Origin: Acidobacteriota bacterium
Lineage (GTDB): Bacteria > Acidobacteriota > Terriglobia > Terriglobales > Acidobacteriaceae
Length of the DNA stretch: 10,842 nt
Direction: 5' to 3'
Assembly: GCA_021809235.1 (NCBI GenBank)
Contig: JAKBAG010000087.1
Coordinates: forward strand, 1 to 10,842
Under the pieces are notes generated by a model, which was not told the origin of the DNA, did not search any database, and was given only the letters and a program-made list of their open reading frames with translations. The position numbers and the translations under genes were made by a program. Below are positions 5,877 through 10,842 of this stretch, in pieces; within the stretch, counting starts at the first letter, position 1, and each line of letters begins with the position of its first letter.

Positions 5877-6500
5877 ATGCGCGTGATTGGTGGACAATTT
5901 CGGTCGCGACCGCTGCTGGCGCCATCCGGGCAGGCGACGCGTCCGACCTCGGACCGGCTACGGGAAACGCTGATGAATGTGCTGCAGAATGGTGCGCGCA
6001 ATCGCGTTGTCGGAGCCCGCGTGCTGGATCTCTACGCTGGAACAGGTGCCGTTGGCGTGGAAGCGTTGAGCCGCGGAGCCGCATCTGTCACGTTTGTGGA
6101 GCAGTCAACGCAGTCCATGGCCATCCTGGAGTCTAACTGCAGGAATATGGGGATTGGTCGACAGGCGCAGCGCGTTCGAGCCAAAGTCGCGCAGTGGTTA
6201 CAGCGGGCGACATCCGGCCAGCAGTACGACTGGGTCTTCCTGGATCCGCCGTGGGATGACGCGGAAGCCTATACCCTGACCCTGGAATCACTGGGATCCA
6301 CAGCCTCCAGCCTGCTGCAGAACGATGCCTGGGTGATTGCCGAACATCGGCGTAAGTCTGCTCTGAAGGATTCCTATGGCTGCCTCAAACGATGGCGCAT
6401 CCTCGAGCAAGGGGATGCGGCGCTTAGCTTTTACAGATGCGTCCATGATTATGCAGTGAGTAACGATGAAAGGTGCGCAACAGAGGACGATCTGCACTAG
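5877..6500 (+). CDS. rsmD: 16S rRNA (guanine(966)-N(2))-methyltransferase
   Basis: This SAM-dependent methyltransferase modifies G966 of 16S rRNA during 30S assembly. The 207-residue protein shows the RsmD hallmarks. These are MRVIGGQFRSRPL at the N-terminus, TRPTSDRLRETL (21-32), the SAM-binding DLYAGTGAVG (51-60), VEQ (74-76) as the acidic end of strand 2, and the catalytic DPPW (123-126, where many homologues have DPPY or DPPF). AGGAA (5868-5872) precedes the ATG by four bases, supporting this start. The C-terminal extension after about residue 190 is polar and poorly conserved in appearance. It diverges from the S2P-like gene and converges with the secreted-protein gene 24 bases away. It is not followed by coaD, a common neighbour of rsmD in other bacteria. 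Confidence 0.94.
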   Translation: MRVIGGQFRSRPLLAPSGQATRPTSDRLRETLMNVLQNGARNRVVGARVLDLYAGTGAVGVEALSRGAASVTFVEQSTQSMAILESNCRNMGIGRQAQRVRAKVAQWLQRATSGQQYDWVFLDPPWDDAEAYTLTLESLGSTASSLLQNDAWVIAEHRRKSALKDSYGCLKRWRILEQGDAALSFYRCVHDYAVSNDERCATEDDLH

Positions 6501-6524
6501 CCACAGCCCCATATCGGTAGCCGA

Positions 6525-7205
6525 TCAATTCATCTGGTGCCCGTGCGAGGCGAGATATTTGTCAAAGGGTATTTCGAAGTAGAACAGTTCCTTCCCGTCT
6601 GCAAATCGCAAGGCATGCAGATTGATGGCTGATCCCTGCAGCGGATGATGGATGCCATCCACATCGTAGAAAAGAAACCCTGCCTCGGTGGAGTGCGGCT
6701 TCACAACCAGGGCCTGGAACTCCAGGGTGTCAAAGTCGCGCTCAATTTCCCGGGCGACATCCTTGTGCGGCAGATGCAGACCGGGAATCGGGCTGGGCAT
6801 GCTGCTGGCGCGAATGTGAACCATGCGGCGCTCGATATCGCGCGGTTCTGCAGCCTGCAATCGATCTCCCGCAGCCGTGACAAAAAGGATGCGCGCATCC
6901 TTGAGAGAAATAGCCTGGCTTCCGGTATTGGTGATGATCAGTCGAACAGGCATGAAGCCGTGAGCAAGATAATTCACGCGAAAGAGCTTGAGCCTGCTGG
7001 GCGTGTCGTAGGGCTCTACTGCTATCGCCAGTTGTTCTGCCGGGTGGACCTCGACGGCAGGAAAATCGGTTGCAGCTACAATTGCCGGAGGCTTGTGATC
7101 GGAGGCTGCAGACAGCAACGGCACCGCCAGGATAGCAACCGCGATGAGCTGCACCCAACCGATACGACCCGGACGGAACGGATGTGGCAACGGACGGCAG
7201 ATCAT
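6525..7205 (-). CDS. Unrecognised secreted or periplasmic protein with N-terminal signal peptide
   Basis: A 226-residue protein. It starts with a basic n-region containing several Arg and Pro, then a hydrophobic core at about 17-34 (WVQLIAVAILAVPLL), and a likely signal-peptidase I site around SAASD (32-36). There is no lipobox cysteine. The mature part is beta-rich in appearance and contains VRLIITNTGSQAISL (87-101), the kind of strand-turn seen in extracellular Ig-like or FxLYD-type sandwich domains. I cannot assign a family. The start at 7205 is chosen because AGAGGAA lies nine bases upstream and the signal peptide begins there. The frame is open further upstream, but that part would run across the divergent waaA gene. 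It is transcribed divergently from the waaA operon, which may hint at an envelope role; that is inference. Confidence 0.75.
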   Translation of the reverse strand: MICRPLPHPFRPGRIGWVQLIAVAILAVPLLSAASDHKPPAIVAATDFPAVEVHPAEQLAIAVEPYDTPSRLKLFRVNYLAHGFMPVRLIITNTGSQAISLKDARILFVTAAGDRLQAAEPRDIERRMVHIRASSMPSPIPGLHLPHKDVAREIERDFDTLEFQALVVKPHSTEAGFLFYDVDGIHHPLQGSAINLHALRFADGKELFYFEIPFDKYLASHGHQMN

Positions 7206-7214
7206 CGCAAACAT

Positions 7215-7221
7215 TTCCTCT
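7215..7221 (-). promoter_or_regulatory. Ribosome-binding site deciding the start of the secreted protein
   Basis: AGAGGAA on the minus strand lies nine bases upstream of the ATG at 7205, a good Shine-Dalgarno distance. A second ATG at 7214 directly abuts it and is too close. This supports the start that places the signal peptide at the very N-terminus. Confidence 0.55.
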
Positions 7222-7346
7222 GTGCAGAACAATAGCAGTCTCTCCAGCACTCCTGCCAGAGCGGAAAAGCGGGAACGATCTGCCCGAATTCTGTATTCTG
7301 AATCAGCCTTTGCCATGAAGCAAAGCAGGATGCAAACACCATACGC

Positions 7347-8651
7347 ATGATGACGGCAATTCTGTGGATTTACGACTTGCTTTTCCCGCTTGCACTGCTG
7401 CTGGCAGCGCCATGGTGGCTGATGCGCATGCTGACAACATCCCGCTATCGCGAAGGCTTTTGGGAGCGGCTGGGGCGGATTCCAGTCCGCTTTCGTGTGG
7501 GTCTGGAGAAGCGACCAACCATCTGGGTCCATGCTGTTTCCGTGGGGGAAACACTGGCGGCCATCCAGTTGATTCGACAGCTGGAGACGGAACGCCCGGC
7601 GGTGAGCATTGTCCTCTCAACCACGACGCGCACCGGACAACAACTGGCTCGCCAGCGGATGGGAGCAGACAGGGTGTTCTATTGTCCCCTGGATCTGGCC
7701 TGGGCTACCCACGCCTGGCTCCGAGCGCTGCAGCCACGCATGCTGATCTTGATGGAAACAGAGTTCTGGCCAGGACTGCTCCGCCGCTGTTTCCACCAAA
7801 AGATTCCGGTTGTCGTTGTGAACGCTCGCATTTCCGACCGCTCCTGGCCGCGATATCATCGGTTGCGCCGACTGTGGAAGCCGCTGCTCCAGCACTTGCA
7901 GACCGTACTGGCACAAAGCGCGCTGGATGCGGAGCGATTGGAGGAGCTTGGCTGCAGGCAGGTAATAGCCGCGGGCAATCTGAAATACGACCTCCATATC
8001 GAGAAGTATTCCGCACTAATGCTCCAGCTGCAGGCCATGGCAGCAGGAAAACGCTGGGTGGTGGCAGGCAGCACAATTGAGGGCGAGGAAGCGATGTTGT
8101 TGGCGGCCTGGAAAAAGCTACAGTCCCTGCACTCGGATCTTGTGCTTTTGCTGGCGCCTCGTCATCCAGAACGCTTTGCTTCTGTCGCTGGCTTGCTCGA
8201 AGCAAGCGACGTGCCCTGGAGAAAACGCAGCGCGCTCGGGGTGGATGCACTGCATGCGGGAGAGGTGATTCTGCTGGACTCGATCGGCGAGCTCGCCACG
8301 GCATACTCACTGGCGACAGTTGCGTTTGTCGGCGGCAGCCTGGTGGCAGCCGGAGGGCATAATCCGCTGGAAGCGGCATGGCATGGAGTCCCTGTCATTA
8401 TGGGTTCTCACACGGAAAACTTCCGTGCCATCGTGCAGGAACTTCAGAACCATCAGGCCATCTGCATCCTGCACTCCAACCATGCTGAAGCGTTGGAGTT
8501 TGCCCTGCAGAGTTTACTGATCGACGTCGAGGCCGCCCTTGCCATAGGTGCACGGGCGCGACAAGTGCTGAAGCAGCACAGCGGTGCCACGACAAAATGC
8601 GTCGCAACTCTATGCAAGCTCCTCGATGATCCACGCCCGGAGGTGACATGA
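7347..8651 (+). CDS. waaA: 3-deoxy-D-manno-octulosonic acid (Kdo) transferase
   Basis: This inner-membrane-associated GT-B glycosyltransferase (GT30) transfers Kdo from CMP-Kdo to lipid IVA, the first step of LPS inner-core assembly. In the 434-residue protein an N-terminal hydrophobic anchor (about 3-28) precedes HAVSVGE at 62-68, whose Glu68 corresponds to the catalytic base of the family. Next come STTTRTGQQLA (91-101), METEFWP (136-142), NARISDRSW (159-167), APRHPERF (270-277) and the CMP-binding GGSLVAAGGHNPLE (329-342). It could add one or more Kdo residues; sequence alone does not tell. Two tandem ATGs (7347, 7350) begin the frame and no strong Shine-Dalgarno is near; AGGA at 7327-7330 is too far. 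It is the first gene of the waaA-lpxK-GT9 operon and overlaps lpxK by ATGA. Confidence 0.95.
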   Translation: MMTAILWIYDLLFPLALLLAAPWWLMRMLTTSRYREGFWERLGRIPVRFRVGLEKRPTIWVHAVSVGETLAAIQLIRQLETERPAVSIVLSTTTRTGQQLARQRMGADRVFYCPLDLAWATHAWLRALQPRMLILMETEFWPGLLRRCFHQKIPVVVVNARISDRSWPRYHRLRRLWKPLLQHLQTVLAQSALDAERLEELGCRQVIAAGNLKYDLHIEKYSALMLQLQAMAAGKRWVVAGSTIEGEEAMLLAAWKKLQSLHSDLVLLLAPRHPERFASVAGLLEASDVPWRKRSALGVDALHAGEVILLDSIGELATAYSLATVAFVGGSLVAAGGHNPLEAAWHGVPVIMGSHTENFRAIVQELQNHQAICILHSNHAEALEFALQSLLIDVEAALAIGARARQVLKQHSGATTKCVATLCKLLDDPRPEVT

Positions 8652-9646
8652 AGCGACCCTGGCTCGCCCCTCTGATTCCACTCTATGCCACCTGCGTGGC
8701 CTTGCGCTCAATAGCCCTGCGTGTTGGCCTGGAAAGGCAGCGCAAGCTGCAGTGGCCGGTCGTGAGCGTGGGAAGCCTATCCGCAGGCGGCGCGGGAAAG
8801 ACGCCCATGGTGCAGGCACTGGTCCACATGCTGAGGACGCAGGGTGTCCCCGTAGATGTGCTTTCGCGCGGATTCGGTAGAGCTTCTACGGAAACTCTTG
8901 CCGTGGACTCCGCTGGGGATGCGCTACGTTTTGGCGATGAGCCCCTGCTGCTGGCGCGGACAACCGGCGTTCCTGTTTATGTGAGCCATTCTCGCTGGCG
9001 TGCCGGATGCCTGGCAGAAGTACAGCTGGCTTGCAGATGTGGCATTCATCTGCTCGACGATGGCATGCAGCATCGGCAGTTGCATCGGGCGCTGGATATT
9101 GCGCTTCTGAGCAGGGAGGACCTGCAGGATGCTCTGCTTCCAGCAGGAAATCGCAGAGAACCCCTGCGGGCCTTGCGAAGAGCCGATGTGGTGACGATCC
9201 TCGAGAACGATGTGGAAGCTCAGTCCTGGATTCGCACCCATATCCCGAACCATACTGTGTGGACTTACACCCGGAGCATGCAGTGGCCGCAAAACACCCC
9301 TCGACAGGTGTTTGCGTTCTGCGGAATCGCACGGCCCCATCAGTTTCTGAGCGGGTTGCGCGCTGGTGGCCTGGAGATCGTGGGTGAGCGCATCTTCGAC
9401 GATCATCAGACATATCTCGCATCGGAACTGAAGGAGCTAGGTTCAGCCCTCCTGCATAGTGGCGCTGCCGCCTTCGTGACTACGGAAAAGGACAGGGTGC
9501 GGCTCGGAGAGATGGTGGAGATTCTGGAGCGCATTGCCCCGTGCCATGCAGCTGACGTGGTTGTCCGCTTTACGGAACCTGCTGAAGTGCTGGAGCGGCT
9601 GCTGGGTCTGTTGTCGAATGGCAGTATCAAATCCGAGCAGGTCTGA
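8648..9646 (+). CDS. lpxK: Tetraacyldisaccharide 4'-kinase
   Basis: This enzyme phosphorylates the 4' position of the tetraacyldisaccharide 1-phosphate to give lipid IVA, at the cytoplasmic face of the inner membrane. The 332-residue length equals the family norm (E. coli 328). Motifs include an N-terminal hydrophobic segment, the P-loop VGSLSAGGAGKT (41-52), LSRGFGR (72-78), GDEPLLLA (96-103), the catalytic-loop DDGMQH (137-142) and LPAGNRREPL (164-173). DDHQTY and TTEKD, both typical of LpxK, follow in the C-terminal domain. The ATG overlaps the waaA stop (ATGA) and a strong GGAGGTGA lies directly upstream (8639-8646), so the two are translationally coupled. LpxK makes the acceptor that WaaA uses. 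Confidence 0.96.
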   Translation: MKRPWLAPLIPLYATCVALRSIALRVGLERQRKLQWPVVSVGSLSAGGAGKTPMVQALVHMLRTQGVPVDVLSRGFGRASTETLAVDSAGDALRFGDEPLLLARTTGVPVYVSHSRWRAGCLAEVQLACRCGIHLLDDGMQHRQLHRALDIALLSREDLQDALLPAGNRREPLRALRRADVVTILENDVEAQSWIRTHIPNHTVWTYTRSMQWPQNTPRQVFAFCGIARPHQFLSGLRAGGLEIVGERIFDDHQTYLASELKELGSALLHSGAAAFVTTEKDRVRLGEMVEILERIAPCHAADVVVRFTEPAEVLERLLGLLSNGSIKSEQV

Positions 9647-9732
9647 TCACTGGAAATCTGCCGTCGGACATCGGCTATTCCGTTTCGCTTTTCCATGCCC
9701 GCGCTCATCTGGTCAAATACACAAAGGGAACG

Positions 9733-10842
9733 ATGCAAAGAATGGCTCCATATCGGCTGCTGGTGGTGCGCCTGGGTGCAATGGGCGACATCCTGCATGC
9801 CCTGCCAGCAATTGCGGCTCTGCGGCGGATGCATCCACTTTGGCGCATTGACTGGATGGTGGAACCGCGCTGGCGAGCACTGCTGAGCAGCGCAGAGGAA
9901 GCCTGCTTCCACGAGGATGGATCCAGCATGGTTGCCCGCTCAACAGCATGTCCAATCGTGGATCGCATCCTGACCGCAGACACGCGCCAGTGGCGCAGGG
10001 ATGGTTTTAGCCTGAAGACAGTCCGGCAGATTACGCAGTTGCGCAGGGAGCTTCATGCTGGCGATTACGATGCGGTGCTGGATGTGCAGGGCGCAATTCG
10101 CTCCGCTATCCTGGCAAGGCTCAGCGGATGCCGTCGCGTGCTGGGAGATCGGAATCCGCGGGAAAAGCAGGCAAGCTGGCTCTACTCCGAACCGATTTTG
10201 ACAGAATCGAATCATGTGATTGATCGTGCCTGCGAGCTGGCTTCTGCCGTTGCTGCCGATCCACTGGAAGTCGCCATGCCACCACTTCCCGTCGACGCAG
10301 CCGCAGAGGCCTGGCGGGATCAACTGGTGCAGGACAGACCGCACTACGCTGTGCTGCATCCTGGCGCGGGATGGGGAGCCAAGCGGTGGCCTCCGGAGCG
10401 CTACCGCGCCGTAGCAGATTGGCTGGCAATGCAGGGAATTGCCGTATGGATCAATGCCGGCCCTGACGAACAGTCCCTTGTAGCCGCAATGCAAGGATGC
10501 CATCCCATGGTCCGATGCGTTTCCTCTTCTCTTGCGGAGCTCATCGCGCTCACACGCAAGGCCACACTGGTAATTGGAGGAGATACCGGTCCGCTGCATC
10601 TGGCCAGTGCCTTAGGCCGCCCGGTTGTGGGCATCTACGGACCCACCGATCCCGCCAGGAACGGACCCTATCGCTTCCCCGATGGCGCTGCCTGCCTGGT
10701 ACTTCGCAGTCCAGAGAGTCGGCGCAACCATCGACGCCTGCCCGACCCGGAGTCCGGCCTGCTTCAGATTGACGTGGCGAGTGTATGCGCCGCTGCAGAA
10801 CAACTGCTCTCGCAACGATACAATCAGCAACAGGATGCATCC
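9733..10842 (+). CDS. Glycosyltransferase family 9, LPS heptosyltransferase-like (3' end outside window)
   Basis: The frame is open for 370 codons to the last base without a stop. The family length of about 340-370 suggests that little is missing. The N-terminal LLVVRLGAMGDILHALPAI (9-27) is the acceptor-side signature of ADP-heptose:LPS transferases. The second GT-B domain shows HPGAGWGAKRWPPERY (209-224), NAGPDEQ (241-247) and the nucleotide-sugar-binding GGDTGPLHLASALGRPVVGIYGPTDP (282-307). It is predicted to add heptose (or a related sugar) to the Kdo-lipid A inner core, as WaaC or WaaF does; which of the two, and the true donor, cannot be decided here. AAGGGAA precedes the ATG closely; an ATG at 9742 is an alternative. 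It lies 86 bases after lpxK on the same strand, so it probably belongs to the same operon. Confidence 0.88.
   Translation, partial: MQRMAPYRLLVVRLGAMGDILHALPAIAALRRMHPLWRIDWMVEPRWRALLSSAEEACFHEDGSSMVARSTACPIVDRILTADTRQWRRDGFSLKTVRQITQLRRELHAGDYDAVLDVQGAIRSAILARLSGCRRVLGDRNPREKQASWLYSEPILTESNHVIDRACELASAVAADPLEVAMPPLPVDAAAEAWRDQLVQDRPHYAVLHPGAGWGAKRWPPERYRAVADWLAMQGIAVWINAGPDEQSLVAAMQGCHPMVRCVSSSLAELIALTRKATLVIGGDTGPLHLASALGRPVVGIYGPTDPARNGPYRFPDGAACLVLRSPESRRNHRRLPDPESGLLQIDVASVCAAAEQLLSQRYNQQQDAS

Noticed and set aside
6513..6525. ATCGG-TAG-CCGAT hairpin between rsmD and the secreted-protein gene as a bidirectional terminator
   Set aside because: The stem is only five base pairs and is not followed by a T run on either strand.
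7315..7350. An 11-residue leader ORF whose TGA overlaps the waaA ATG
   Set aside because: It has no Shine-Dalgarno and no amino-acid bias suggesting attenuation. A short frame like this arises easily by chance.
7206..7532. N-terminal extension of the secreted protein across the waaA start
   Set aside because: It would overlap the 5' end of waaA on the other strand and bury the signal peptide internally. The ATG at 7205 has a well-spaced AGAGGAA.

Overview
The window reads as a typical chromosomal stretch of a Gram-negative, LPS-making bacterium of moderately high GC. The gene content (tandem PilZ protein, MoeB/ThiF-rhodanese fusion, Kdo transferase with LpxK, secreted proteins of unknown family) and its arrangement as short operons on alternating strands resemble genomes of the Acidobacteriaceae. 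That placement is an inference from gene style; no rRNA or other marker is present.

Layout. At the left edge (1-68, minus) is most of a TPP (thiamine pyrophosphate) riboswitch aptamer, cut by the window boundary and pointing out of the window, so a thiamine gene should lie just beyond base 1. Upstream of it on the same strand is a two-gene operon (196-1949): a JAMM/MPN+ metalloprotease overlapping by ATGA an E1-like MoeB/ThiF adenylyltransferase with a C-terminal rhodanese domain. Both catalytic sets look intact, and the pair resembles the sulfur-carrier-protein machinery of the QbsC/QbsD and Mec/MoeZ type. On the plus strand follow an unrecognised 153-residue protein (2073-2534) and a protein with two complete c-di-GMP-binding PilZ domains (2640-3701), whose start region lies in a perfect 12-bp inverted repeat. 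It converges with rsmI (16S rRNA C1402 2'-O-methyltransferase) and, upstream of rsmI, a membrane protein of the site-2 protease family with two CBS domains. In that protein both zinc-ligand histidines of HExxH are replaced by arginine. rsmD (16S rRNA G966 methyltransferase) diverges from it and converges with an unrecognised secreted protein (6525-7205). The right third (7347 to the end) is a lipid A / inner-core operon: waaA (Kdo transferase), lpxK (tetraacyldisaccharide 4'-kinase, ATGA overlap) and a GT9 heptosyltransferase-like gene whose stop is not reached.

How the genes work together. The left end concerns sulfur transfer and thiamine. The middle combines ribosomal RNA modification with a c-di-GMP effector. 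The right end makes the Kdo-lipid A core of LPS. There is no mobile element, CRISPR array, tRNA or rRNA gene in the window. The items most worth a second look are the JAMM + E1-rhodanese pair beside a TPP riboswitch, the apparently catalytically dead site-2-protease/CBS protein, and the ribosome-binding site displayed in the loop of a hairpin in front of the tandem PilZ gene.
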